Shown here: one piece after another, positions 47,206 to 58,101 of the stretch
How the letters are laid out: each line of letters begins with the position of its first letter
Position numbering within the stretch: position 1 is the stretch's first letter
From: Phymorhynchus buccinoides
Lineage: Eukaryota; Mollusca; Gastropoda; Neogastropoda; Raphitomidae
Assembly (NCBI GenBank): GCA_017654935.2
Contig: CM065704.1
Coordinates: 19,837,019 to 19,901,018 of the forward strand
Direction of reading: 5' to 3'
Length of the DNA stretch: 64,000 bases
Notes under the pieces: model-generated
What the model was told of the DNA's origin: nothing
Databases searched by the model: none
Seen by the model: the letters and a program-made list of their open reading frames with translations, nothing else
Position numbers and translations under genes: made by a program

Positions 47206-47912
47206 AAAGGAACCAATCAAATATAAGATACAAACAGTCCGGAACCATCTTTCATGGGACTTGAACCTATACTACATGTTCGACACTACACGCATCGCTT
47301 ATGTTACGTTATGGACCGAGCTGGCACAATCATTTTATTACAGTCAACTCAACTAACGAATCCGATTCAGTGGGAAACAGTCATGCGGACTGGGTGATGT
47401 CTTATTTCTGAAGTCTGACTGGCACAGTTCAGTGTCTGGTCCGGGCTGTTCAGCATCAGCCCCTTAAAATCCAGCAGAAAATGATATGGACGCAAACTCT
47501 GCTTAGTGCAGCTGTGCCTTTGTACTATTAAGACTTGGTAATGCCTTTCTTTTTCTTCTTCTTTGCTTACATGCGTTTTGTTCATAAGCTTTTTAGCCTG
47601 CGTACATGTTGCCTTCGTGTTATATGATCTATGTGCAATTCGTCAAAAAAAGGTTCGTTATGCTACAATTTTGTATCAAAAATTAGATTAATGACATCTA
47701 GCACTGTAACTAAAAAAATAGTGTTCCTTCTCATTGTAAGCCCACCCTGTCTCTAATGATCAAAAGATTGGTTGACTGTGAAAGGTCACCTTCAATGACA
47801 ATAGTCATTAAGTTCTCATAACAACGAGCAATAGACAACAACAAATACTTTTCGATAATAAAACAGTAACTTTCCAGCCGAAATTTTGGCAAAGTGTTCC
47901 TTTTTCTTTCTA
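47203..47912. other. Spacer, no gene seen
   Basis: No recognised coding or repeat sequence up to the TACTGT duplication. Confidence 0.45.
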
Positions 47913-48109
47913 TACTGTTGTGGCGGCACGGATTGTCTCCACTGCACAAATTGTCTCCGAGACAATCCGTGCAGGGAGACAATCCGTGCCGCCTAGACAG
48001 CACGGATTGTCTCCGCTGCACGGATTGTCTCCGCTGCACGGATTGTCTCCAGTGCTAGCATTCTTTCTCTTATTTTTCTGTCACTTTATCTTTGTCACTG
48101 TCTCTCTGT

Positions 48110-49772
48110 GATCAATTAACTATATTAAAAAGATATATCAACATGAACTGGACAAAATTAGCCTTTCGCCTGAAAAATCGCATATGGTTCTCTTCAATAC
48201 TGGTTATGACCCTAACCCTCTACCTTCTTTTCAAATTGATGGATTGCGCCTTGAATATAAAAACGTTGTAACATTTTTAGGAGTAAATTTAACTTCTAAA
48301 TTGAGCTGGAACTACCATTTATAAAGTGTTCTGACAAAAGTCAGAAAAGGTTTAAATTTACTTAAAATGGTAAGTCAACAACCATGGGGAAAAGATAGTA
48401 AAGTACTTGCACATTTAGTAACTGCACTTGTAAGATCTAAATTATCTTACGCTCAGGAAACAACATTTTCAGCCCCCAAATATTTAATCAAAAGGTTGCA
48501 GAGCATTGACAGTAAAGCTTACAAGTTAGGTCTGGGTGTTCCTGTTCATGCCTCAACATTAAGAACTTACACAGAAATTGGAATATTACCATTTGAAAAA
48601 AATATGAAACTTACGTCAGCAAAATATATTAAGAAGTCATACAACACAAAATTCGTGTGTAAAGGAAACTCAATTAAAATCAGAAATAGACTTTCCTAAG
48701 CGGGCACAGAAAATTGATTCTCTGAAAACAATAGGCTCATATACGTCTGATTTGCTTACAGATGCGGGTGTTGAACCCAGAAAAGTAGCCCGTCAGATAA
48801 CGTATAGCACAATTCCTAAATGGGAGCTTGGTAATGCTTCTTATGATATTGAATACACAGATTTAAGAAAATGTGATGGGCCTTTGCTACCAACATATTA
48901 TGTTAAGACACATATAAATGAAACTTATGTAAATCATCTCAAAATATATACAGATGGCTCTGTACTTGACAATCATTTATCAGGTGCTGCATTCGTCATT
49001 CCATCGTTAAAAATAGAGAAATCATATCATAGAGGAAATAATTTTTCTATATTTACCGCAGAACTTGTTGCCATTAAATTATCTTCTTAGTTTTCCATTT
49101 TCCATCTTTCAGATATTATTTTGTGTTGATTCAAAATCTGTCTTATAAGCCTTAAAATATTCCCATACAAGAGTGAGAGGAGAACTTATATAAGAAATTC
49201 ACCATTTAATTCATTTTTTGTCTTTGCGTGGTTCTTCTATTGACTTTTGTTGGATCCCATCACATTGTGGATTATTTGCAAATGAAAGAGTTGATCGGTT
49301 AGCAAAAAGTATCGCAGCCACTGAAAACAGTTTAGCAAAAGTTGATATTCCTTTATCGCTACATGAAAATTACAGTCTTTTAGAAAAAGCATCCTGGGAT
49401 TCTGGGATTAGAAGACAAACTGAGAACTTACCCTCTACAAAAAAGAACAAAAAAGGAAAATTCTTTTAAAAGCTAATGGATTATAAAACAGGACAAAATC
49501 TTTATCAAGGGCGGATTCTAAAAAGTTTAGTTTTAAATTCAGGCTTGATGCACTGAAAACAAAATTCTGTAAAAATGTAACCTGCATTTGTGGCCATCAT
49601 ATTACACCTTTCCATGTGATTTTTCTTTGTGAACATATGAAAAACTATTTACCTGCTTGGTTGTCGGACACAAAGCCATCAATGACAGCCTATCAAGACA
49701 TTCTTTGTGATGAATCAAAGATTCTAGAAGTTATTCGGGGACTTATTAGGAGCCCAATTGGACCTTTGCTTT
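48110..49772 (+). pseudogene. LINE RT thumb plus RNase H (I-group-like), nested in a foldback
   Basis: After a decayed start (VTFLGVNLTSKLSWNYHL), three frames join. The first (48367-48699) is an RT thumb (ALVRSKLSYAQETTFSAPKY; LGLGVPVHASTLRTYTEIGI). The second (48752-49090) ends in an RNase H domain with YTDGS, GAAFVIPS and FTAELVAIKL. The third (49218-49469) continues the RNase H with IDFCWIPSHCGLFANERVDR and LAKS. FCVDSKS, the third acidic motif, lies in the gap between the last two. The end carries a CICGHH...FLCEH finger and stops at IGPLL. LINEs with a C-terminal RNase H belong to the I group. The 3' UTR runs to about 50119, with AAGAACGAACGAAC next to (AC)n. Stops and frameshifts make it inactive. 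Confidence 0.85.
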
Positions 49773-50117
49773 GATGTTCTTGTTAAGTATTTTATTTTCC
49801 TTTTTTGGATTTTAATATTGTTCATTTATTGTTTTTTCACCTTTCAATGTTTAGAAGTTTATGTATTTCACTGACGTTTTATAGGGTCTAAATCATACAG
49901 GTACTCAGATACACATACCCTCACTCCATTTATTCATGTAAATTATATGCATGCATAGATTAACAATCCTCCGGTATCTTCCTACACGCACACTCACAAA
50001 CCCCCTTAAACGAACATTTGCACATAATCATACACATACATTTTATTTTTATTTGTTGTTGTTGTTGTTGTCTAAGATCACTGTAATGTGGAAAGACGTT
50101 ACATTAAAGAACGAACG

Positions 50118-50119
<2 letters not shown>

Positions 50120-50170
<51 letters not shown>
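50120..50170. repeat. (AC)n at the 3' end of the RNase H LINE
   Basis: About 25 AC units directly following the GAAC tail. Confidence 0.95.
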
Positions 50171-50171
<1 letters not shown>

Positions 50172-50449
50172 CGCGTGTACGCACACTCACGCATGCACGC
50201 TTGCATGGAGAAACAGAAACAGGGGGACAGAGAAAGACAGAGAGAGACAGTGACAAAGAGAAAGTAACAGAAAAATAAGAGAAAGAAAGCTAGCACTGGA
50301 GACAATCCGTGCTGTAAGGGTCGACACAGGTGGACAATCCGTGCAGCGGAGACAATCCGTACCGTCTAGGCGGCACGGATTGTCTCCCTGCACGGATTGT
50401 CTCGGAGACAATCCGTGCAGCGGAGACAATCCGTGCCGCCACATACTGT

Positions 50450-51560
50450 ACTGTGTGAAGCTAGAAAATTATGGGAAACATACCAACGCCTCAAAATACC
50501 ACTGCAGTGCACCATGCTGCGTGCAGGAGAGCCGCCTTGTACATTGTAATCAGGACCCATTATACGGTGCTATTTCCCCTGAGGACCCTCCATAATAGCC
50601 CGGGTCTTCCTTCTTCCTTTATCTTTCTCCTTACAACATTCGCTGCCTAGGCAAAGCGGTCGTTGCGCTCAAGTGAAGCGTTCTATTGTTGCCCTCGAGT
50701 AGAACGCTATTGTGTGTAGCTCATCTAGGGAACCGGTCTGATTGGAAACTTTAGTGCACAGACATACAAAAAATGATACATGATTATTTGTTTTATATAG
50801 CACTATCCTTTTATATAAGTAATTAGTAGATAAATAAAAGTAATTGTAAAAAAAAGGTCTGATTCTGATATTCGCCAAATTGTCGCCGGCGACAATATAT
50901 AGGTAGGTAGGTTAGTTGCGTCCCTTGGATTTGATCTCTGAACTTGTCTGGGTTCGGGACACACGCGCCAAAAATGGAGTCGCATGTGCATGCACAGTTA
51001 TCACACTAAAAAGCAAGACGATGCTTAGAATTAATAAATTGCTACAACGGTGGGAATAAGTCTACATACCCGCTAGTTTGTTAGATCGTTGAGCTTGCGA
51101 ATCTATCGTTGGGTCGAAGAGAAGATTAGAGAGAACAAGAAGCTTCACTCAGCGCATCGATCGTTGAAAAGATGTGCCCTAGGCGCGCTTACAAACATTA
51201 TCCGCAGTAAGATTAATCATCGGTGTGAAGCTTGATCAATTTTTTAGAAAGTCATAGAAATCGTTACCCCAAAAATCGAGGTGTATTTTCCAGAGCCTGT
51301 GTATACACTGGCTATGGTATTTTCCGTTTTATTTCCATAGGAAATGACGCGTGTGAAAGGTCAAGGTCAAGGCCGATGACAACGCATGCGCACTTCTGTT
51401 TTCAAACTGAATGACGGACTCAAAAACAGCAATGCGATTCTTGCTTGTTTCGAAGCTTAAAATGTAAGTGTTAAATGTTGCACATGTGTGGTTTTGAAAC
51501 TTCCTAAAAATCTAGAACGATGAAAGTTCGATTGTTTTTTGTTCGATCTATGCCCGGACG
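50450..51560. other. Spacer, no gene seen
   Basis: Holds one CGCCAAATTGTCGCCGGCGACAAT palindromic spot (start 50872; first 20 bases given are CGCCAAATTGTCGCCGGCGA). No coding sequence recognised. Confidence 0.4.
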
Positions 51561-51589
51561 ACTGACGTATTGATCATCAATACGTCAGT
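51561..51589. repeat. 29-bp perfect palindrome with CGTCA cores
   Basis: ACTGACGTATTGAT, one central base, then its exact complement. Each arm carries TGACG, the half-site of CRE-type elements, but there is no promoter context. A further TACGTCA lies 25 bp downstream. Confidence 0.8.
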
Positions 51590-52319
51590 TTAATGACGAT
51601 TACGCTAATAAATACGTCAATGCACGAGACGAGGGGTCGCCGGAAAGCCGAACTAAGAAGATTTCTTCGACTGAAATATTTTTTTTATGCAATAACAAAT
51701 ATTGAAGAGCTTCTTTTCTCAAAAAAGCTACATTATAGTTTCTACAGACAATACACTATCTGTGAGTACTGTTTTTCTTTAAAAAAATAGTGGACTTTTG
51801 TTCAGCTTTCAATCATCTTGATTGTTGGAAGAAATCTGTCACACATTTCATTATTTGAGTCATGATTAAAAAATAGACCAATGTTTTAACTAGGTAGGAG
51901 AAGAAGACAAAAATGTAAGCAATTCTCAGAGTAGTTGTTATAAAATGAGAGAAAAATAGTTAACTAGTTAAAATAGTGTCACAAAATTGGAATTGTGTGT
52001 TAAGTTTGGGGGTGCACCTTATAATCAGGTGCACCAGTAGGTGTCACAAATTACTTTCTCCTTTTCTCAATTCTGACTGAAATGTTTAGATGTCAATTTC
52101 TACCCAACCACCCATTTTTCTTTAATATATTTGTCTTGGATGTGTGTGTGTGTCACTGTGTGTGTGTGTGCCACTCTGTGTGTGTGTATGGGGGGTGGGG
52201 TGGGGGTACTCATAGGTAAATGATCCCTTACAGTTTATATTTATGTACATGTGTTCATGCACATACAAGTGAGAGAGAGAAAGAATGAGAGAGAGTCTGT
52301 AACCATACATGTGAGTGTC

Positions 52320-52324
<5 letters not shown>
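51590..52324. other. Spacer, no gene seen
   Basis: AT-rich, with (GT)n bits near 52141-52187. Nothing recognised. Confidence 0.45.

Positions 52325-52365
<41 letters not shown>
52325..52365. repeat. (TA)n tract bordering a hammerhead-bearing unit
   Basis: About 20 TA units. The Penelope-associated repeat begins immediately to the right. Confidence 0.95.
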
Positions 52366-52368
<3 letters not shown>

Positions 52369-52988
52369 AAATTTGATAAACTTTTTTTGTCCAAATGTCT
52401 TTAAAAAAAAAAAAAATGTTTTTATAATCGAACATTAGAATCAAGACCAGTTACAAGAACTTGGATTCTTGATCTATGTTCTAAAAAACATAGAGTGCTA
52501 GTTTGGCTTTTCCTCCCTTTGTGGGGGAGGCAGACAGAGCCCAGTCCACGACAGCTGTTTCGATCCGATGAGGATCTCGTCAGGTGAACACGGCATTGGG
52601 ATCTTACCCATGTCATGTGAAATTTTCACCTCAACACCAAGGTCCTGCCACAGTGGGAAGGTTTTCCCTGTTGTATATTAGCAAAAATTCCAAAAAGCCA
52701 AACCAGCACTCAGATAAAACAATATAAATAAGAATCATATGTAAAAAGGTGAACATTACAATGTTCAAATATGAAAAGATAAAAGACACGATCAGAGAGG
52801 GCCAGCAACTAAGATGGTGTCCAAAAGGAAAAAATTAGATTTTGTCCAAAAGGCTAAAAATAGATTTGAAATAAAATCTCAGTATAATGCTGTGCACCGT
52901 GCCTCTGATCTAAAGGACTTGAAAGTTGGAGCATTTGAAATGCACAACTAGTAAAATTTGATAAACTTTTTTTGTCCAAATGTCTTTA
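52366..52988 (-). repeat. Penelope-associated flanking unit, family 1 (585-bp period)
   Basis: Bounded by two direct copies of AGTAAAATTTGATAAACTTT followed by TTTTGTCCAAATGTCTTT, at 52366 and 52951. It contains a hammerhead ribozyme on the minus strand and no coding frame. Homologous pieces lie at 31500-31795 and 33555-33662. A shared layout with the unit next to the Penelope ORF (GATAAA...TGTCCAA borders, hammerhead, GCATTTGAAATGC near the end) marks it as a pLTR-like repeat of a related element. Confidence 0.75.
52544..52589 (-). ncRNA. Hammerhead ribozyme (type I layout), family 1
   Basis: Minus-strand order: stem I GTTCAC, core CTGACGA, stem II GATCC/GGATC with a TCATC loop, GAAA, a very short stem III (CAGCTG), cleavage triplet GTC, and stem I partner GTGGAC (six pairs, one G-U). 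All invariant core bases are present; the variable core base is C. The short stem III is typical of the hammerheads in Penelope-like elements and retrozymes, which may work as dimers. Predicted cleavage falls after the C at plus position 52550. Confidence 0.85.
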
Positions 52989-53007
52989 AAAAAAAAAAAA
53001 AAAAAAA

Positions 53008-53315
53008 AAACAGCTGTCGTGGACTGGGCTCTGTCTGCCTCCCCACAAAGGGAGGAAAAGCCAAACTAGCACTCTATGTTTTTTAGAACATAGATCAAGA
53101 ATCCAAGTTCTTGTAACTGGTCTTGATTCTAATGTTCGATTATAAAATAAATTTTTAAAAAAAAACCCAAAAAAACCAGCTGTCGTGGACTGGGCTCTGT
53201 CTGCCTCCCCCACAAAGGGAGGAAAAGCCAAACTAGCACTCTATGTTTTTTAGAACATAGATCAAGAATCCAAGTTCTTGTAACTGTTCTTGATTCTAAT
53301 GTTCGATTATAAAAA

Positions 53316-53348
<33 letters not shown>

Positions 53349-53486
53349 CATTTGGACAAAAAAAGTTTATCAAATTTTACTAGTTGTGCATTTCAAATGC
53401 TCCAACTTTCAAGTCCTTTAGATCAGAGGCACGGTGCACAGCATTATACTGAGATTTTATTTCAAATCTATATATATATATATATA
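53008..53486 (+). repeat. Two truncated family-1 copies in inverted orientation
   Basis: Copies starting AACAGCTGTCGTGGACTGGG (about 53010) and CCAGCTGTCGTGGACTGGGC (about 53176) run in the plus sense through ACTAGCACTCTATG. Each is preceded by an A-rich run. Both begin at the stem III and cleavage-site end of the hammerhead, lacking the CTGACGA half. The second continues to GTGCACAGCATTATACTGAG and ends at (TA)n (53471-53487). Confidence 0.8.
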
Positions 53487-53619
53487 TAACTTATTTGACC
53501 TAAAAATGCAAAGTCGAAAAACAACTCCAAACTAGATTAGTCTTGTTTATTTATAAATATTGTCCAAATTTTCGTCTACACCCGCAGACTTTTTCTAGGA
53601 AAAGACTTTCAGACTTTTT

Positions 53620-54170
53620 ATATATATAGTTTGATAAAGCTTTTCTGTGTCCAATAAAAAAATTAAAAAAAGTTATATAAATTGTGCTGATTTACTTTTT
53701 CTCCCAATGGGGGAGGGACAGTGCCTTATGCAAAGACAGCTGTTTCGATCTTGAGAAGATCTCATCAGTTTGCATGATTGGCTTGCAAATTGACTGTCCA
53801 GTGGATGGGCCAACCTGAGCAAAAAAGACATTCTACAAGAGAATGGTGTCCTCTCTGCATCAAATCGAAAATCCATAATAAAAGCAAACCAGCACAAAGT
53901 TAAACCAGAACTAGTAAAAATCTTATGAAAATCTTATGTAAAATGAACAAAATAATAATGTTCTGAAATTTTAATTTCAAAACCTAATAGACATGACTAG
54001 GGAGGGCTAACTACTGAGATGGTATCCAAATTAAGGATAAAAATAGCATGAAAGAAAAATCTCAGTGAATAGCCAGCTCCGTACCCCTACTCTGAAGGAC
54101 TGAAAAGTTAGTGCATTTGAAATGCAGAATAGTTTGCTTTGATAAAGCTTTTCTGTGTCCAATGTCTTTA
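53620..54170 (-). repeat. Penelope-associated flanking unit, family 2, next to the ORF
   Basis: Bounded by direct copies of GATAAAGCTTTTCTGTGTCC at 53634 and 54139, about 505 bp apart. Holds the intact hammerhead and GCATTTGAAATGC. It lies just downstream (minus strand) of the RT/GIY-YIG frame, the position of a pLTR in Penelope-like elements. A (TA)n scrap lies at its left edge. Confidence 0.75.
53729..53774 (-). ncRNA. Hammerhead ribozyme with complete consensus core, family 2
   Basis: Minus-strand order: stem I TGCAAA, core CTGATGA, stem II GATCTT/AAGATC with loop CTC, GAAA, short stem III (CAGCTG), cleavage triplet GTC, and stem I partner TTTGCA (six pairs, seven with the next A-T). Every invariant hammerhead base is present. 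Predicted cleavage is after the C at plus position 53735. Expected role: self-cleavage of the Penelope transcript in its flanking repeat. Confidence 0.92.
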
Positions 54171-54192
54171 TTTGTGAACCTCAGAAACAAAA

Positions 54193-54195
<3 letters not shown>

Positions 54196-54230
<35 letters not shown>

Positions 54231-54231
54231 G
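54196..54231. repeat. (CA)n at the 3' end of the Penelope ORF
   Basis: About 16 CA units. The frame runs through it, so the last residues of the open frame are repeat-derived. Confidence 0.9.
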
Positions 54232-55887
54232 CACATCAGCGCGTGAATGTCTGATGATCAGCATAAGTTTCACACTCGGTACTCGTTGTTGCTTTGCCAT
54301 CACAAGATCTTTCCTGAAATTGAGACCACTGAAGACAGTCCCTAGGTTTGCTTGCCAGTACAGCTCTCGATCCAGGAGTCTGTCCTCAGTGGCCACAGTC
54401 TCCACAGGAAAGATCTTGAGAAAGCAAAGGTTGGCGTCGTTTGGGTGGCTTGCTGACGCCACGTGTTGGGCCACTTTGCATTTAGTGGTCTTTTTTAACT
54501 TGATGTCACTTTTGTTATTAGCCCATCGAAGCTTGAGGTTGATGGTTGAGCCCACATAGAGTGACTCAGGGTGGAGCTCACACAACAAAACATACACCAC
54601 GTTTTTTGTAGTGCATGTCAGATGTTGCCTGATGGTCCACCGACGGTTGTCCCAGGGACTGGTGATGGTGGCAGTGTCCTGGGAATGCGCGCAGGTGTCG
54701 CACCGTCGAGTGCACCTCCAAAAGCCAGGTGGTTCTGTGGTCCCCAAGGTTGCTGTACGGGAAGGTACTGAGGGTTTGTAACTTTCTCCAATGTTCTTTC
54801 TTCTTCTATCTGCTGCGATCAACATCCTCCTTGGGAATATTTTCTCATTCTTTGGGTTGGAGTGGAGCAGATGGAGGTGCTTTCTGATGATTTGACATTT
54901 TGGTGGAAGACGAGGGTCGAATTTCGTCACCCACGCAATTTTCTTCCCTTTTCTTTTCGTGTTATGTTCCAGAAGACTTTGTCTGTCTCGCGATGCTCCC
55001 ACCCGCAGACCCTTCAAAGCCCTGCTATGGTCCCAACCTGAGAGCGCAAGGTACTTGGCATACTCCTGCAGACGATTGTTGAGGAATTCCTCCTCACTAC
55101 AGATCATCCGTAGCCTCGTACCAATCCCTGTGGTCATGGCTTTGAAGACTGAGGGAGGATGGCAAGATGTTGGTGGAAGATAGCTGTTTGAGTTTTTTGA
55201 AAAGACATCTGTTGTTATCTTCCCCTCTTTCAGGGTCACTTTGACGTCGAGGTACTCTACCTCAGTCCCATTGGATACTGTCCATTTGATGGAGGGAGGA
55301 TGTAGATTCTGGAGATGGGAGGTTAGGCCATCTACATCCTCTTTGTTGGGGAGGACAATGAATCCGTCGTCCCGAAACCTGCTCCAGTTGACCGTTTCAT
55401 AATCTTGCCTTTGTTCCTGTGGAAGTAGGGATGTGAGGAGGGGAAATGGTGCAGTGTCCACAAACGTCTTATCTAGTTCTCCCATGAAAACGTCAACATA
55501 GTCACAGGCATGTGATGGGCCCATCGCTGTGCCTTTGTTGGGAGCAGCATAGGTGGTAGAGCCGTGTCCATCTGTGTAAGCACAGGCGTTGTTCTCTAAT
55601 ACCACGTGAAGGCCTTCGATGACAGCCTTTTTGGGTACACCCAGGTCACAGCCATCTGTTCGGAGTAATTTTTCCACGGCTGGTATCCCCATGGCATTGT
55701 CTACGCTTGGATAAAGGGACACTACATCACACACAGCCAGGGTTGCAGAATCTGGTAAATGGATCTTTTGATTGATGCTTTCAATTTTTCTCAAGAATTC
55801 TTTGGTATCGATTTCTTGATACGGCAAGTAGTCAGTGAGATGTTGAATGGCCAGCTGTACAAATTTCGACAGGGGCTGAACTGGTGT

Positions 55888-55890
<3 letters not shown>
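54232..55890 (-). CDS. Penelope-like element: reverse transcriptase plus GIY-YIG endonuclease (5'-truncated)
   Basis: About 550 uninterrupted codons. RT motifs in order: AVCDVVSLYPSVDNA (catalytic Asp), AYTDGHGSTTYAAPNKGTAM and GPSHACDYVDVFMGELD, the catalytic RFRDDGF, and VEYLDVKVTL. Then come a basic linker (KIAWVTKFDPRLPPK), a CTRRCDTCAH cysteine motif, HLTCTTKNVVYVLLCE and LYVGST, the GIY-YIG endonuclease core, with RWANNKSDIK behind it. This architecture defines canonical Penelope-like retroelements, which use the endonuclease for target priming. The start is lost: the frame enters from (GT)n/(TA)n at 55891 already close to the first RT motif, so there is no genuine Met. The C-terminal end also reads into (CA)n. 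Flanked downstream by a hammerhead-bearing repeat. The long clean frame suggests recent insertion. Confidence 0.92.

Positions 55891-55956
<66 letters not shown>
55891..55956. repeat. (TA)n(GT)n at the Penelope 5' edge
   Basis: Six TA units then about 27 GT units, directly at the truncation point of the ORF. Confidence 0.95.
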
Positions 55957-55957
<1 letters not shown>

Positions 55958-57180
55958 GCACGTGCAGACAAATGCTGACTTTATTTTGTCAACTGTGAAC
56001 AGTTTTATTGTTGTTGTTTTTGTGTATGTGGTTGTAAATTCTTGACATTACAAAACAACCACAAGATTCTCAAGAACAAATCCTAATTCTAACATAGAAA
56101 TTATTTATTGGTATCACACAATATTAGGGCACATGTTGATCAGTGCAATAGAAACTGAGTGATTGATTGGCATGGTCACAATTTTTACTTAACTTAAGTA
56201 TCACTTCTTCCCCATTTTGAGTAAACACTAAAGCTGTTCTGTAGGAATAATTCTGCTGAGAATTGTTAATTAGCTGCACACGATGTCAATCACTGGTTGT
56301 GAGTATGTTAATGTGCAATCTTGCATTGTTTTGTGTCAATTCAATTCAATGTCAACACACTATCTTTCATTTCCCCCTGCATAATAAATGTAGCCTTGAT
56401 GTAGGCCTATTTTCTAGTACACTAGCTTTTACACACATAAAAAAGGCAACCCTTCCCTTTATGTTCACGGCTTTCAATCTAAATGTAGGCCCTTTCAGTC
56501 TTTCTGTTTCGTGCAAAACACCCTGGCCTACACCTAACCTATCCTTTACTCTAGCGATGCAAAATCTTGCTTGTTGTTGAAAACTTTCCAGACAATTCGC
56601 AGTTTGGATGAGCCAAACTACACACTAATTGCCCAGCTACACACACACAACCATTGTCTAACCAGTGCAAACTCCCTGTTAGAAGTCTACGAAACAAGCT
56701 CTCGGTTTCGCCCACTTTTACTGTGCACAAGCGTTTAATTAATGTCCTACGATAAACTCTATGACGCGTTTTACACAAGCCAGGGCACCGGGACGAGTCG
56801 CAAAAACACTTAAGCCACGGTGACAAAGTGGAGCCAATAAAACAACAAGATGGTAAGTCCATGCAAACTGTACTCCCAGTTCATCGCAACAAAAGAAAGC
56901 AATGACAAAACATACATGAAGAAAAACATTTTTCGGCGTACACTCAACATCATTAAAAAAAAGAACTGACAAGAAAGTAGTATCAACTAAAACATAAGAC
57001 ACAGAGCAGAACAAACTTACACAAAAGCACATGTAATTCACTTAGAAGAATAAAGGGCAAAGGTAAAGATGTGCCACCCCCCCTGCATTTCTCGGTTAAT
57101 TCTATTTTTCCGTTTTTGCCTTTCTTACCATACATAAAGCTGTATTTTAGGAACATATTGAGCTCATAACCTTTTTGGAA
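55957..57180. other. Spacer, no gene seen
   Basis: AT-rich DNA. Short frames (for example 56263-56580) have no recognised domain and are not called. Confidence 0.45.
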
Positions 57181-57229
57181 TCCTAACCCTAACCCTAACC
57201 CTAACCCTAGCCCTAAACCTAACCCTACC
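57181..57229. repeat. Interstitial telomeric repeat (CCCTAA)n
   Basis: About eight units of CCCTAA: five perfect, then CCCTAG, CCCTAAA and CCTAACCCTA variants. This is the C-rich strand of the TTAGGG telomere repeat used by many animals. Confidence 0.92.
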
Positions 57230-57299
57230 CCCCACTATGTACTGCAGTACACCGCGATTTGTCACAGTTGTGGTTCGTTGCGTTTTTCTGTCTTATAGG

Positions 57300-57513
57300 G
57301 TGGGGGGAACAAAAAAACAGCCACCAACACACACACATGGGCGCACAAAAGCACACTTAGAACAATAAAGTTATCAAACACACACACACACACACACAAA
57401 ACACCACCAACACACACACATGGGCGCACGCACGCGCGCGCACCCCCTTCCCCCCCTTCTGAATCCCTTTTAGTGGAAAGACGTCAAACTGAAGAACAGC
57501 ACACACACACGCA

Positions 57514-57545
<32 letters not shown>

Positions 57546-57560
57546 CACAAGAATCAAATC
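57300..57560. repeat. CA/CG-rich repeats with a duplicated 27-bp phrase
   Basis: CACCAACACACACACATGGG followed by CGCAC occurs twice (about 57321 and 57404), followed by (CACG)n and (CA)n runs. Confidence 0.85.
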
Positions 57561-57679
57561 AAAGCACAGGAATTTGCGGAGACATTGTTTCAACAAACCA
57601 CTACTACTCCGGGTGGAAACTAAAAACTAAAAGAAAAGAAATCTGTCGGCCATTCAGAAACATCGACACATAAACGTGC

Positions 57680-57838
57680 TCCATGGCAGTATGATTTTAT
57701 TTCAAGTTGCAGTATTGTATTCAAACTTGATTGGGAATGTGAATGTGGTCTCTATGTTTCTTCTTAGAATGTTCATGTTGTAACTATTTTACTTGTATAA
57801 TTAATTGTGTGCGAGTGTGCGTGTGCGCATGCATGTGT

Positions 57839-57917
<79 letters not shown>

Positions 57918-58085
57918 TAAGGAAGTAAGAGAACGTTGTGTGTAGGCATCGTGCTTATTTTACTTTCTAATGATTAATTATTTGTTTGCCTTTAAATTTA
58001 ATGTTCTTGTTATCAATGTAAAGCGCACTGAGCTCATGTGAGAAAGAGCGCTATATAAATTCCCATTATTATTATTATTATTATT
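57680..58085 (+). mobile_element. 3' end of the same LINE as at 153-3226, opposite strand
   Basis: The complement of about 153-560, including the GT run, AAGCGCACTGAGCTCATGTG and GCGCTATATAAATTCCC, and the (ATT)n tail at 58066-58084. Only 3' UTR is present, a common result of 5' truncation. Confidence 0.88.
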
Positions 58086-58101
58086 TAAAAAAATATGCAT
58101 T

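Larger units (their letters stand above)
47919..50443. mobile_element. Foldback/TIR element (2.5 kb) with TACTGT duplication
   Basis: Inverted arms of about 190-200 bp (47919-48110 and 50240-50443) start TGTGGCGGCACGGATTGTCT. They are built from several direct and inverted copies of GGAGACAATCCGTGC and end with a shared TCTTATTTTTCTGT-type stretch. The flanks carry identical TACTGT hexamers (47913-47918 and 50444-50449). The element encodes no protein of its own that I can see; its centre is filled by a LINE inserted in a CT-rich spot. Superfamily not assigned. Confidence 0.85.

Noticed and set aside
49218..49469. Independent host RNase H gene
   Set aside because: It continues an RT thumb upstream and a zinc finger downstream, the order seen in I-group LINEs.
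51561..51589. CRE-type promoter element
   Set aside because: The palindrome contains TGACG half-sites but no gene or promoter is near; kept only as a palindrome.
55891..55971. Start of the Penelope frame at the first Met (55971)
   Set aside because: That Met is in unrelated sequence and is followed by Thr-His and Ile-Tyr repeats from (GT)n and (TA)n; genuine element coding starts at about 55890.
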